This document shows positions 44,192-52,817 of a stretch of 58,941 nucleotides of DNA, one piece after another (the first letter of the stretch is position 1; each line of letters opens with the position of its first letter). The notes below the pieces were generated by a model. The model worked only from the letters and a program-made list of their open reading frames with translations, ran no database searches and was not told where the DNA came from. Source of the DNA: Armatimonadota bacterium. Lineage in GTDB: Bacteria; Armatimonadota; Hebobacteria; GCA-020354555; CP070648. Location: assembly GCA_035527535.1 (NCBI GenBank), contig DATLAK010000113.1, forward strand, positions 1 to 58,941, given 5' to 3'. A program made the translations under genes and the position numbers.

Positions 44192-45661
44192 ATGCCGACC
44201 TGCGACTCCACCCAGACCGCGGAAACCAGCGCGACCTACCTGTCGGCCGCCGACCGGCGCCTGCTCGATCGCGCCGCCGGCGACCTTCAGGTGGCAGCAG
44301 ACCTTGCCCACGCGGACCTGCTGATCTTGTGCCCCACTGAGCGCCCGGGGCGCGTGGTCGTGGCGGCGCACGGGCAGCCCTCGACCGCCCACTCCCTCTA
44401 TCCGCGCAACCGCCGGGGGGACGTCATCGCCGCCGAACGGGGGTCGCCTGTATGGCGCAGTCTCCACCGCGGCCGCCCGTCGCGCGAGCTCGACGGTCTG
44501 CTAATCGCCGGCGTCCCGGTCGAGGAGCGAGTGACGCCGATGCGCAATCGCGCCGGCAAGATCGTCGCCGTGCTCGATATGCACCGCAGCGCCTACTACC
44601 GCCGTCCGGCGCGGCGCCCCAACGACGCGCTACGCGAGGCCGCCGCGGTGCTGGCGACCATGATCTTTGCCGACGCGATTGATGCCGCCAGCATGGAGAA
44701 GCTCATTCACGCCGGCGACGGAATCGTCGTCTATGACGCCGCGGGCAGCATCATCTACGCCGACGCGCGGGCGCGCGCCATTTACCGGAAGCTCGGCCTG
44801 CCGCGGGTGGCGGGGCTGCGCCTGGACGAACGCGAGCTGGCGGGGGCGGTGGTGCTCAAGACCCATCGCTTTCGCATCCACAGCGAGCACGAGATCCAGA
44901 TCCGCGACGCGGTCATCATCAAGCGGGTGATACCCTTGAGCCACCACGGGCGCGCGGGCGGGCAGTTGGCGGTCGTGTGCGATGTCACCGACCTGCGGCG
45001 GCGCGAGCGCCAGCGCCTGGTCAAGGCGGCGGTGGTGCAGGAGATCCATCACCGGGTCAAGAACAACTTGCAGACCATCGCCAGCCTGCTGCGGCTGCAA
45101 CTGCGCCGCGCCGCGAGCGAGGTCACCCGCCGCGCGCTGCGCGAGAGCGTCAGCCGCATCCTGAGTATCGCCACCGTCCACGATTTCCTCAGCCGCGAAG
45201 GCACCGAGGCGGTGGACCTCAAGGAGCTGGGGGCGAGCCTCCTGCAGGCGGCGCGTGAGGGCCGCCATGCCGCGGAGGTGCGGGTTGACGTCAGCGGGCC
45301 GCACGTGTCCATCCGCGCCGACCGCGCCACTCCCCTGGCACTGGCGCTCAACGAGCTTGCATTGAATGCCGTGGAGCATGCCTTTCGCGGTCGGGACCGG
45401 GGACACGTGAGCCTGGCGCTGCGAAGGGAGGGGGAGGTGTTGGTGCTGGAGCTGCGCGACGACGGCGTGGGTCTGCCGGCGCTTTTCTCGCTCGATGCGA
45501 GCCCCAACCTGGGGCTGCAGATCGTGCACATGCTGGTGACGCAGGACCTCAAAGGGCGTTTCGAGATGGGCAGCGACAACGGCACGTGGGCCCGTATGAC
45601 CGTCCCCTGGACGCAGGTGGAGGAGAGGAATGAACAGGCTGCGAGCGCTGATCGCCGATGA
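44192..45661 (+). CDS. pdtaS: PdtaS-like histidine kinase
   Basis: This 489-residue soluble kinase has an N-terminal GAF-like domain (about 20-165, LDRAAGDLQVAADLAHADLL), a PAS-like domain (about 170-270, GIVVYDAAGSIIYADARARA) and a HisKA_2 dimerisation domain. The phosphoacceptor histidine is at about H287 in EIHHRVKNNLQTIASLLRLQ. An HATPase domain follows (ALNELALNAVEHAF, ELRDDGVGLP). This is the layout of PdtaS kinases, which sense cytoplasmic signals. It overlaps the response-regulator gene by 32 bases, so the pair is coupled. ATG 44192 is chosen for domain fit. Confidence 0.85.
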   Translation: MPTCDSTQTAETSATYLSAADRRLLDRAAGDLQVAADLAHADLLILCPTERPGRVVVAAHGQPSTAHSLYPRNRRGDVIAAERGSPVWRSLHRGRPSRELDGLLIAGVPVEERVTPMRNRAGKIVAVLDMHRSAYYRRPARRPNDALREAAAVLATMIFADAIDAASMEKLIHAGDGIVVYDAAGSIIYADARARAIYRKLGLPRVAGLRLDERELAGAVVLKTHRFRIHSEHEIQIRDAVIIKRVIPLSHHGRAGGQLAVVCDVTDLRRRERQRLVKAAVVQEIHHRVKNNLQTIASLLRLQLRRAASEVTRRALRESVSRILSIATVHDFLSREGTEAVDLKELGASLLQAAREGRHAAEVRVDVSGPHVSIRADRATPLALALNELALNAVEHAFRGRDRGHVSLALRREGEVLVLELRDDGVGLPALFSLDASPNLGLQIVHMLVTQDLKGRFEMGSDNGTWARMTVPWTQVEERNEQAASADRR

Positions 45662-46244
45662 CGAGTCGGTCATCCGCATGGACTTGCGGGAGATGCTGAT
45701 CGCGGCCGGCCACGAGGTAGTGGCGGAGGCCTCCAGCGGCGAGGAGGCCGTGACCCAGGCGCGGGCGCAGCGGCCTGACATCGCCATTGTGGACATCAAG
45801 ATGCCGGACTCGCCCGCCGGTCGGGAGGCGGGCATGGATGGGATTGAGGCCGCGGGGGTGATCATCGCGGAGCAGATTTGCCCGGTGGTGTTGCTCACCG
45901 CCTACGGGCAGGCCGAGCTGGTCGCGCGCGCGCGCGAGGCCGGCGTCTTCGGGTATGTCACCAAGCCGTTCGAGGAGCGCGACCTCCTGCCCGCGCTGGA
46001 GATCGCGCGCAGCCGCTACGAAGAGCTGGCGGTGCTGCGGCGCCAGGTCGGCGATCTCCAGGAGACCCTGGAGACGCGCAAGCTCGTCGAGCGCGCCAAG
46101 GGCATCCTGATGGACGCGCACGGGCTGTCGGAGAAGGATGCATTTCGCCGCCTCCAGCAGGAGAGCATGAACCGCCGCAAGTCGATGCGCGAGATCGCGG
46201 AAGCTATCATCCTCGCCGCGGATGTGGCGGAGGGGACGAAGTAG
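45630..46244 (+). CDS. pdtaR: PdtaR-like response regulator with ANTAR domain
   Basis: This 204-residue protein has a receiver domain with D55 as phosphoacceptor in IVDIKMPD and the switch lysine in YVTKPF. A helical linker (RSRYEELAVLRRQVGDLQET) leads to an ANTAR domain (KLVERAKGILMDAHGLSEKD, then KSMREIAEAI). ANTAR domains bind paired hexaloop hairpins in mRNA and prevent termination. An 8-residue insert (SPAGREAG) follows the DIKMPD motif before MDGIEAA, which is absent from standard receivers. Strong GGAGGAGAGGA ribosome site. Partner of the kinase upstream. Confidence 0.9.
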   Translation: MNRLRALIADDESVIRMDLREMLIAAGHEVVAEASSGEEAVTQARAQRPDIAIVDIKMPDSPAGREAGMDGIEAAGVIIAEQICPVVLLTAYGQAELVARAREAGVFGYVTKPFEERDLLPALEIARSRYEELAVLRRQVGDLQETLETRKLVERAKGILMDAHGLSEKDAFRRLQQESMNRRKSMREIAEAIILAADVAEGTK

Positions 46245-46276
46245 GGCACCCGGCGCGCGTTCCGGAAGACGGTGAC

Positions 46277-46295
46277 GCAGCCGTCTTGGCTGCGA
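46277..46295. repeat. CGCAGCC/GGCTGCG hairpin
   Basis: A 7-bp inverted repeat with the loop GTCTT between pdtaR and the methyltransferase gene. It is similar to the hairpin CACAGCCG/CGGCTGTG at 8235-8254 and may be either a repeat remnant or an attenuator. No T run follows it. Confidence 0.4.
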
Positions 46296-46348
46296 GGTAT
46301 CGGGGCGACCTGCAGGGGCGCAGAGAGCCTGCGAGGGAGGTCGGGTCC

Positions 46349-47116
46349 ATGGGACGTGAAGCGGCCAAGCTGGACTGGCGCTGCTGGTTCGAACGCTGGC
46401 AGAGAATGCAGGACTGTTATGTCCCGCAGCGTCGTCGTCGTTTCGACCTCATCTTCCAGTTTCCACAGCTTGGCCCCGAGGACGAGGTGCATATCCTCGA
46501 CCTTGGCTGCGGGCCCGGGTCGCTGGCCTTCCACGCCTTTCGGCATCACCCAAACGCTCGCGTGGTGGCGGTAGATCTCGACCCGGTGTTGCTCGAAATC
46601 GGGCAGCACGTGGCGGAGCAGACGGAGGTGCAAGTCCAGTTTCTGAACAGGGACGTGCGGCAAACTGACTGGTGGCGATCATGCGAAGGCCGCTTCGAGC
46701 TGGTGGTTTCGGCGACCACGCTCCATTGGCTCGGCCGACACAGCCTCGCCGAATTGTACCAATGCGTTTTCCGAGCACTGAAGCCGGGTGGCTGGTTCAT
46801 GAACTCCGACCACATTGCCAGCGATGCCCCCGGCCTCCAGGAACGCTACCGCCAGATGCTCTCCACCGCGCGAGAGGCCGCGTTCTCCGCCGCATCCGCG
46901 GACGACTGGGATGGGTTCTGGAATGAGCTGGCGCGCGACTTGGGTGATTCTGAGATGCTGGCAGTGAGAAAGGCGACCGAATACTGGGAAGGCAGCGAAG
47001 ACGGTCAGCCTCGTCAATTCCATGTTTCTGCATTGCGTCAGTGCGGATTCGAACCGGTTGATGTCATCTGGCAGGAGATGGGAGAGGCGATTGTCGGCGC
47101 GAGGAGGCCGGCCTAG
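46349..47116 (+). CDS. Class I SAM-dependent methyltransferase
   Basis: This 255-residue protein has motif I HILDLGCGPGSLAFHAF, the SAM ribose-binding VVAVDLDPVLLEIG and a later LYQCVFRALKPGGWFM segment, as in the Methyltransf_12/25 families. The substrate is unknown. ATG 46349 follows GGGAGG. It is not coupled to pdtaR. A different methyltransferase follows 86 bp later. Confidence 0.8.
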   Translation: MGREAAKLDWRCWFERWQRMQDCYVPQRRRRFDLIFQFPQLGPEDEVHILDLGCGPGSLAFHAFRHHPNARVVAVDLDPVLLEIGQHVAEQTEVQVQFLNRDVRQTDWWRSCEGRFELVVSATTLHWLGRHSLAELYQCVFRALKPGGWFMNSDHIASDAPGLQERYRQMLSTAREAAFSAASADDWDGFWNELARDLGDSEMLAVRKATEYWEGSEDGQPRQFHVSALRQCGFEPVDVIWQEMGEAIVGARRPA

Positions 47117-47201
47117 CCAGAGGGCAGAGGCAACCAAGGGTACTCGCAGCTGTCCGGCGCTGGCCGGCGCGCGGCCGGTACGGAAAGCCGGGGATATCAA
47201 T

Positions 47202-48047
47202 ATGGACCGCGAAACTGCCTATCTGGCCCGTGACTTCGCCCGCTTCTACGACTGGACCTACGAGGGTCGTGTAGAGGACATCCCGTTCTACATCAATGCG
47301 GCCCGCGCACCGATACTCGAGTTGGCCTGCGGTACCGGCCGCATTACCATACCGCTGGCACGGGCGGGATTCCAGGTTGTCGGCCTCGATATCTCTGCCG
47401 AAATGCTTGAGATCGCAAAGGAGAAGCTGAGCCGGGAGCCGTCGGAGGTCCGGGCGCGTATTCGACTGCTGGAGGCGGACATGAGCGCTTTCATTCTGGA
47501 GGAACCTACCGCCCTCGTGCTGATCCCACAGGCTTCCTTCTTCCATCTGCACACCAGACCAAAGCAGGCGGGCTGCCTCTCGTGCATTCACCAGCATCTC
47601 CTGCCTGGCGGGTCGCTGATCGTTGACCTGATCCCGGCCCGCATGATGTTGAACCAGACCGTAGGGGTAACCGACAGCGTGAGACGCGGCGTATCATCGT
47701 ACACCGGCAGGATGACCCAGGAGCTCAATCGAAAGCTCTCGATTGACAAGCCATGCCAGCGCGTGACCGTGGAACACACCTACATTGAGGAACAGCCGGA
47801 TGGCCACGAGGACCACTACGTCTTCGTGGACAGCTATACCTGGGTGACCGAAGGGCAGATGCGCAAGATGCTCCGGGCGGTCGGCTTCGGGAGCATTGAG
47901 GTGTTCGGAGATTACGACCGTCAGCCGCTCACCCACAGTTCTCCGCGCATGATATTCATGGCGAGGAAACAGGACCACGACACCGCCGAGGCCGCCCTCC
48001 TCGCCGCCGACGTGGCGCCCCCAAGGACTCGTCATGCCGGCGAGTGA
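47202..48047 (+). CDS. Class I SAM-dependent methyltransferase
   Basis: This 281-residue protein shows ILELACGTGRITIPLARAG, VVGLDISAEMLEIAKEK, a post-motif LLEADMSAF and HLLPGGSLIVDLIPAR. It resembles small-molecule methyltransferases with a beta-rich C-terminal extension (QRVTVEHTYIEEQPDGHEDH). The ATG 47202 lacks a good ribosome site. It shares the SAM-binding fold but not the sequence of the preceding methyltransferase. Confidence 0.78.
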   Translation: MDRETAYLARDFARFYDWTYEGRVEDIPFYINAARAPILELACGTGRITIPLARAGFQVVGLDISAEMLEIAKEKLSREPSEVRARIRLLEADMSAFILEEPTALVLIPQASFFHLHTRPKQAGCLSCIHQHLLPGGSLIVDLIPARMMLNQTVGVTDSVRRGVSSYTGRMTQELNRKLSIDKPCQRVTVEHTYIEEQPDGHEDHYVFVDSYTWVTEGQMRKMLRAVGFGSIEVFGDYDRQPLTHSSPRMIFMARKQDHDTAEAALLAADVAPPRTRHAGE

Positions 48048-48226
48048 ATTTGGCAGTAGCTCCCGGAAGGCACCCGGGGAGACCGCGGGAAGCCGGGCAC
48101 AGTTGCCCATTTCGCTGACAGGTAGGGCTGCGACGCCGCGGGGCAAATGAGGGCGGTGCGGAATCTGAAGTCGGGCCGGTCGGTGACTGACGTTGCGCCG
48201 GTCTGCGCTCCGCTGCGGGAAAACAG

Positions 48227-49102
48227 ATGCGAAAGCTCAGCGATGTCTTCACCGCCAAGGAGCGCACGTTCTCGCTCGAGTTCTTTCCGCCGCAGACCCC
48301 GAAGGCGCTGGAGACGCTGCATCGAGACGCGGCGACGCTGGCGGAGCTGGGGCCGGACTACGTCTCCGTCACCTACGGCGCCGGCGGCTCCACCAGCAAC
48401 CGCACCCGCGACCTCGTCAACCAGCTCCGCCATCGCCTCGACCTCACGGTCATGCATCACCTGACGCTCGTCAACCAGACCCGGGAGGAGCTGGCCGGCA
48501 TCATCCGCGGCCTGCAGGCCGACGGCATTCGCAATATCCTGGCCCTGCGCGGCGATCCCCCGGCCGCCATGGGCGGGCGGTTCCGCCAGGTCGCGGGCGG
48601 CCTCGAGTTTTGCTACGAGTTGATTGACCTCATCCGCGACATCGGCGGCGACTTCTTCAGCATCGGCGTTGCCGGCTTCCCCGAGGGGCACCCCGACTGC
48701 CCGACCAAGGAGCTCGACACCGAGCACCTCAAGCTCAAGCTCGATCACGGCGCCGAGTTCGTGGTCACCCAGTTCTTCTTCGACAACGAGGTCTATTCCG
48801 AGTACCTGGAGCGTAGCGCGCGCGCCGGGATCAACGTCAGAATCATCCCCGGGGTGCTGCCCATCACCGACTACGACAAGCTGCTGACCTTTGCGTCGCG
48901 CTGCGGGGCCTACATCTGCGAGGCCATCCACGACACCTTCGCCTCCTTGCGCGCGGATCCGCAGGCAACCACGCGGCGCGGCGCGCAGTACGCCCGCGAA
49001 CAGTGCGAGGACCTGCTGCGCCGCGGCGCGCCGGGGATTCACTTCTACTGTCTCAACCGCGTCGAGCCGGTGCGAACGCTCTGGCGCCAACTGCGCGGCT
49101 GA
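48227..49102 (+). CDS. metF: Methylenetetrahydrofolate reductase
   Basis: This 291-residue flavoenzyme reduces 5,10-methylene-THF to 5-methyl-THF for methionine synthesis. Typical features are FSLEFFPPQTPKALETL with the catalytic glutamate, DYVSVTYGAGGS, ILALRGDPP, IGVAGFPEGHP and TQFFFDNEVY, and the C-terminal GIHFYCLNR. The length is standard. No methionine synthase gene is near. The 179-bp gap before it is GC-rich; I could not establish a riboswitch there. Confidence 0.95.
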   Translation: MRKLSDVFTAKERTFSLEFFPPQTPKALETLHRDAATLAELGPDYVSVTYGAGGSTSNRTRDLVNQLRHRLDLTVMHHLTLVNQTREELAGIIRGLQADGIRNILALRGDPPAAMGGRFRQVAGGLEFCYELIDLIRDIGGDFFSIGVAGFPEGHPDCPTKELDTEHLKLKLDHGAEFVVTQFFFDNEVYSEYLERSARAGINVRIIPGVLPITDYDKLLTFASRCGAYICEAIHDTFASLRADPQATTRRGAQYAREQCEDLLRRGAPGIHFYCLNRVEPVRTLWRQLRG

Positions 49103-49182
49103 CCCCCAAACGGTTGCTGGTCTCGCGCCGTCGGGCGAGGTCCGCCAGGCACGCGGGCAGGCGAGGGCTTGAAGGCGGGGGC

Positions 49183-49210
49183 TTGACACAGCGCGGCCCG
49201 GCGCTATCAT
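49183..49210 (+). promoter_or_regulatory. Promoter of the sulfatase gene
   Basis: A perfect TTGACA (49183-49188) and TATCAT (49205-49210) have a 16-bp spacer. The 306-bp gap after metF holds this promoter and then a leader of about 190 bases with CCACCCCCCCGCGGGGCGGG near 49267, which can form a short hairpin. Confidence 0.65.
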
Positions 49211-49408
49211 GTTGCAGGCGCGATTGCGCCTCCGGCGCGCCCGACGACGGGCAATGAAGTCCAACACCCCACCCCCCCGCGGGGCGGGGCTATGCGAGCT
49301 GAACCTGGCGCTGCCCGTCGTCTCCACCATTCGCCGCCAGAAGGCGCAAGCCGTCGGCAGGCTCATCGCCCGCTGCGGCGACCGCCGCCACCGGCAAGGG
49401 GCAACTCG

Positions 49409-50815
49409 ATGAGCGTCAGCAGGCCGAACATCCTCTATATCATGTCCGATGATCATGCCTCGCACGCGATGAGCTGCTACGACAGTCGCATCAACGAGAC
49501 GCCGAACATCGACCGCATCGCGCACGATGGCATGCGCTTCGACAACTGCTTTTGCACGAACTCCATCTGCACGCCAAGTCGGGCCGCCATCCTCACCGGT
49601 ACCTACAATCACGTCAACCGCGTCACCACCCTGACCACCAGGATGGATAATCGCTTGCTGACCTTCCCCAAGCTGCTGCAGCGGGCCGGCTATCAGACGG
49701 CGGTCATCGGCAAGTGGCACCTGGGGGAGGGGAAGGCCCACCAGCCCACCGGCTTCGACTACTGGAACGTCCTGCCCGGACAGGGCCTCTACCACGACCC
49801 GGTGATGATCGACATGGGCCGCGAGAAGACGTTTCCCGGCTACGCCACGGACCTGATCACGGATTTCTCCTTGCGCTGGCTGAGGGAGCGCGACCCGGCA
49901 AGGCCGTTCATGCTTCTCTGCCATCACAAGGCGCCGCATCGCGCTTGGGAGCCGGATGCCGAGCACGCTACGATGTACGAGAACGCGGCCATCCCCGAGC
50001 CGGAGACCCTTGATGACGATTACCGCAACCGGGCCCGGGCGGCGGCGGAGGCACAGATGCGGATAGAGCGCGACCTGGTGGACGAGGATCTGAAGCAGCC
50101 CGTTCCCCACGGCCTGACGCCGCACCAGGAGAAGCGCTGGAAGTATCAACGCTATATCAAAGATTACCTGCGCTGCGTGGCGGCGATCGACGACAACGTG
50201 GGGCGCATGCTCGACTTCCTTGACGCCGATGGGCTGAGCGAGAGCACGGTCGTGGTTTACACCTCCGACCAAGGCTTCTTCCTGGGCGATCATGGCTGGT
50301 ACGACAAGCGCTTCATGTACGAGGAATCGCTGCGGATGCCGTTGCTGGTGCGCTATCCGCCCGAGATCGCCCCCGGCTCCGCTCGCGGCGACATCGTGCT
50401 CAACGTGGACTTCGCGCCCACGTTTCTCGATCTCGCAGGCGTAGATGCGCCGGACGATATGCAGGGTCGCAGCTTCCGTCCTCTGCTGAGGGGCGAGCAT
50501 GTGGCGGACTGGCGGCACGCGATGTACTACCGCTACTGGATGCACCTCGGCCATCACCGTGTCGCCGCCCACTACGGGCTGCGCACCCTGCGCCACAAGC
50601 TCATCTATTACTACGGCGACGCGTGCGGACAACCCGGGGCGGTGGACGATCCCAGAGAGCCGGAGTGGGAGCTGTTCGACCTTGACAAGGACCCGCACGA
50701 GCTAGACAACATGTATCACGATGCCGGCTGCACCGAGGTAGTGAAGGAGCTGCGCCGGGAGCTGCGGCATCTGCAACAGGAGGTTGGCGACGAGCCGCAC
50801 CAGGCAGAGCTGTAA
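49409..50815 (+). CDS. Sulfatase
   Basis: This 468-residue alkaline-phosphatase-fold sulfatase has metal ligands at SDD (residues 13-15), the formylglycine cysteine C54 in SICTPSRAAILTG (CxPSR type), GKWHLGEG, and the C-terminal YTSDQGFFLGDHG metal site. It removes sulfate esters from carbohydrates. No signal peptide is seen, so a cytoplasmic location or non-standard export applies. A formylglycine-generating enzyme is needed to activate C54; the radical SAM protein downstream is not of the anSME type by its motifs. Confidence 0.9.
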   Translation: MSVSRPNILYIMSDDHASHAMSCYDSRINETPNIDRIAHDGMRFDNCFCTNSICTPSRAAILTGTYNHVNRVTTLTTRMDNRLLTFPKLLQRAGYQTAVIGKWHLGEGKAHQPTGFDYWNVLPGQGLYHDPVMIDMGREKTFPGYATDLITDFSLRWLRERDPARPFMLLCHHKAPHRAWEPDAEHATMYENAAIPEPETLDDDYRNRARAAAEAQMRIERDLVDEDLKQPVPHGLTPHQEKRWKYQRYIKDYLRCVAAIDDNVGRMLDFLDADGLSESTVVVYTSDQGFFLGDHGWYDKRFMYEESLRMPLLVRYPPEIAPGSARGDIVLNVDFAPTFLDLAGVDAPDDMQGRSFRPLLRGEHVADWRHAMYYRYWMHLGHHRVAAHYGLRTLRHKLIYYYGDACGQPGAVDDPREPEWELFDLDKDPHELDNMYHDAGCTEVVKELRRELRHLQQEVGDEPHQAEL

Positions 50816-50971
50816 CGCGGTCCGCCAGCGCCATCCACGCCAAGGGAACCGTGCAAACCTCGCCTGTGAATCCGGCACCGCGGCCGCGGCGCCCAACACG
50901 GCCGAGGCGGCCATGCTACATGGAGGCGGCTAGGCCAACGCTCCGAGTTCACCGCACCGCCACAATTGATA
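50816..50971. other. Gap after sulfatase
   Basis: The gap from 50816 to 51177 contains a partial GGCTAGGCC end of the 57-bp repeat near 50927-50938 and the promoter that follows. I see no coding sequence. Confidence 0.4.
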
Positions 50972-51000
50972 TTGACAAGCGGGTCTCGCTGGCATACAAT
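50972..51000 (+). promoter_or_regulatory. Promoter of the radical SAM cluster
   Basis: A perfect TTGACA (50972-50977) and TACAAT (50995-51000) have a 17-bp spacer. Transcription would start about 170 bases before the first radical SAM gene. All four coupled genes downstream could be read from it. Confidence 0.65.
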
Positions 51001-51177
51001 CCACACGGCTGACGGCCGAAAAAACCATAGCGATGCGGCAGTAGGCCAGGCGTCCCCGCCCGGCCCAGCAGGAACCCGCGACTTCAGCCCTTGACGCGCC
51101 TGCTTCATGCCATCCTGAGCACCGGGTGGCAAGGAGCAGGCGCGTTTGGTTTGTGGCCGTCAGTGGCGGAAGGAGCG

Positions 51178-52269
51178 ATGACCGTGTGGGACAGACTGCA
51201 GTTGGAACCTATCGTTTCCGGGTGCCCAAATCGCTGCCGTCACTGCTCGGAGGAGGGTGGCCCGCCTTTCGGCGCGCTCATGAGCCTTGATGATGTCAAG
51301 TGGCTTGTGGGCGAGTTCGGGCGCGCCTTCGAGAAAACGACAGGCCACGCCCCGAGTGTCCGCTGCGGGCTCGACACCTTCGAGCCCACCGCTCATCCGG
51401 ACTTCGTGCGCCTGAAGGCATACGAATTGTCTTTCATCCCCGAGGCCCGGCGGCACGAGTTCGACATGCTCAGTTCCAACGGATATGGCCTGGCTCGCCT
51501 TGAAGACTGGCGACCCGTCTATGAGGCGCTGATTGCTGCAGGCTTCTCGGGAATTGGCTTTGCGATCCACGGGCTGGAGGCCGAGCACGACTGGTTCGTG
51601 CGGCGATCGGGAGCCTACCGGGACCTGGTAATCGCGACCCAGCGGGCGCTTGCCTGCGGCATGAGAGTCTGGTTCGAGATACACCTCAACAAGAGAAACC
51701 TGGACTCGTTCAACTCGATTGCTGAGATGCTGGAACAACTCGGTGGAGGCAAGATCAGGATTATCACCGGCGTCCCCGGTTTCTTCCCTAATGACCGCCT
51801 ACGGGAATTCGAGGCGTTGCTTCGGCCCACCAAGGCTGACCTCGACTTGTTCGCCGAGGCCCTAGAGCGGATGAAGTGCGGGGTGGAAACAGAGGCGGTC
51901 TGGACGCAGCGCCTTATGGAGAAGGGCAGGAAGATATGCCCGCACACCTACGAGCATGGCGGCAACGTACCCTCGGAACGCACGCTCGGCCGGCTTGTCG
52001 TCATGCCTGACTTAGACGTGAAGGAGTTGTTCTTCTCACGCCCTGCGATTCCGCACGGCAATGTCAGGCGGGACGGCATCGAAAGCGTCTGGCGCAGCAT
52101 TCTCGAAGCGCAGGGGCCCCCTCTCCCTGAGCCGCAAGAACTCGCGCGGCTTTACGGCGACTTCGGGTCCCAGGCCCTCCATCCTTGCGGCGACAGCGTC
52201 TACATGAAACTTTGCGATCGCTACTGGCACGGTCGACCGCAGACCGCAAGCGGGAGGACATCAAGATGA
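51178..52269 (+). CDS. Radical SAM protein 1
   Basis: This 363-residue protein has the SAM-cluster motif GCPNRCRHC near residue 15. Typical radical SAM barrel strands follow, such as SVRCGLDTFEPT and GIGFAIHGLEAEHDWF. Near the C-terminus further cysteines (KICPHTYEHGG and LHPCGDSVYMKLCDRYW) could bind an auxiliary cluster. The ATG 51178 follows AAGGAGC. The last bases overlap the GNAT gene start (ATGA). The substrate is unknown; the unit resembles peptide or small-molecule modification clusters but no precursor is seen. Confidence 0.85.
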   Translation: MTVWDRLQLEPIVSGCPNRCRHCSEEGGPPFGALMSLDDVKWLVGEFGRAFEKTTGHAPSVRCGLDTFEPTAHPDFVRLKAYELSFIPEARRHEFDMLSSNGYGLARLEDWRPVYEALIAAGFSGIGFAIHGLEAEHDWFVRRSGAYRDLVIATQRALACGMRVWFEIHLNKRNLDSFNSIAEMLEQLGGGKIRIITGVPGFFPNDRLREFEALLRPTKADLDLFAEALERMKCGVETEAVWTQRLMEKGRKICPHTYEHGGNVPSERTLGRLVVMPDLDVKELFFSRPAIPHGNVRRDGIESVWRSILEAQGPPLPEPQELARLYGDFGSQALHPCGDSVYMKLCDRYWHGRPQTASGRTSR

Positions 52270-52817
52270 CCCCAGGCCTTGTGATCAAAGAAGGGTCCCG
52301 CGTACGGATTCGTCAATTGTGCGAAGACGATATTCCGCGCATGGCCGCGCACGGCTTCGGCGGCGAGGAGGGAACAAGACGGTGCTACGCCCAGGAGTTG
52401 GAGAAGCCCGACGGGCCGCGAGAGGGCATCACTAAGCAATTCGCGGTCGAGACGAAGGACGGCGTATGGATCGGCTTTGCCGGCTTCGGGGCAACGCGCG
52501 GCGCGGATGCAGGAGGCTACTTCTTCATTGACGAGCCCTGCCGCGGCCAGGGGTATGGCACGGAGCTGATGCGCTGTGTCCTGCAGGTCATGTTCGAGGA
52601 CTGCGGAGCGGCTCGCTGTCTCATTGATTACCATGACTGGAATCAGGTGGCGGCACGTCTGTACGCGAAGTTCGGCTTCGAGGAGAAGATGCGCATCCGC
52701 ATCCCCGATGATAAGTTGACAGACGAGGATCGAGCGATGGCGCCCGGCCAACCGGTCCATGCCGTGGTGATCGAGTTGACAAGGGAGCGGTGGGAAGCAT
52801 TGCAGGCATCACGATGA
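52266..52817 (+). CDS. GNAT-family N-acetyltransferase
   Basis: This 183-residue protein has SRVRIRQLCEDDIPRM at the N-terminus, a GFAGFGATRG strand, GGYFFIDEPCRGQGYGTELM with the acetyl-CoA-binding R-G-Q-G-Y-G loop, and NQVAARLYAKFGFEEKM. It acetylates an amine or other small group. It overlaps the radical SAM gene before it and the methyltransferase gene after it by ATGA, so its product is made in step with both. Confidence 0.85.
   Translation: MTPGLVIKEGSRVRIRQLCEDDIPRMAAHGFGGEEGTRRCYAQELEKPDGPREGITKQFAVETKDGVWIGFAGFGATRGADAGGYFFIDEPCRGQGYGTELMRCVLQVMFEDCGAARCLIDYHDWNQVAARLYAKFGFEEKMRIRIPDDKLTDEDRAMAPGQPVHAVVIELTRERWEALQASR

Noticed and set aside
46990-47060. GATTCGAACCGG tRNA T-loop-like sequence
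   Set aside because: It is inside a methyltransferase coding region and no cloverleaf can be formed around it.
48048-48226. Possible SAM or cobalamin riboswitch before metF
   Set aside because: The stretch GGGAAGCCGGGCACAGTTG is only loosely like a cobalamin core, and the B12 box and SAM-riboswitch helices cannot be placed. A covariance-model search would settle it.
48032-50698. 888-codon minus-strand open frame opposite metF and the sulfatase
   Set aside because: It spans two confident genes and their promoter; no recognisable domain.
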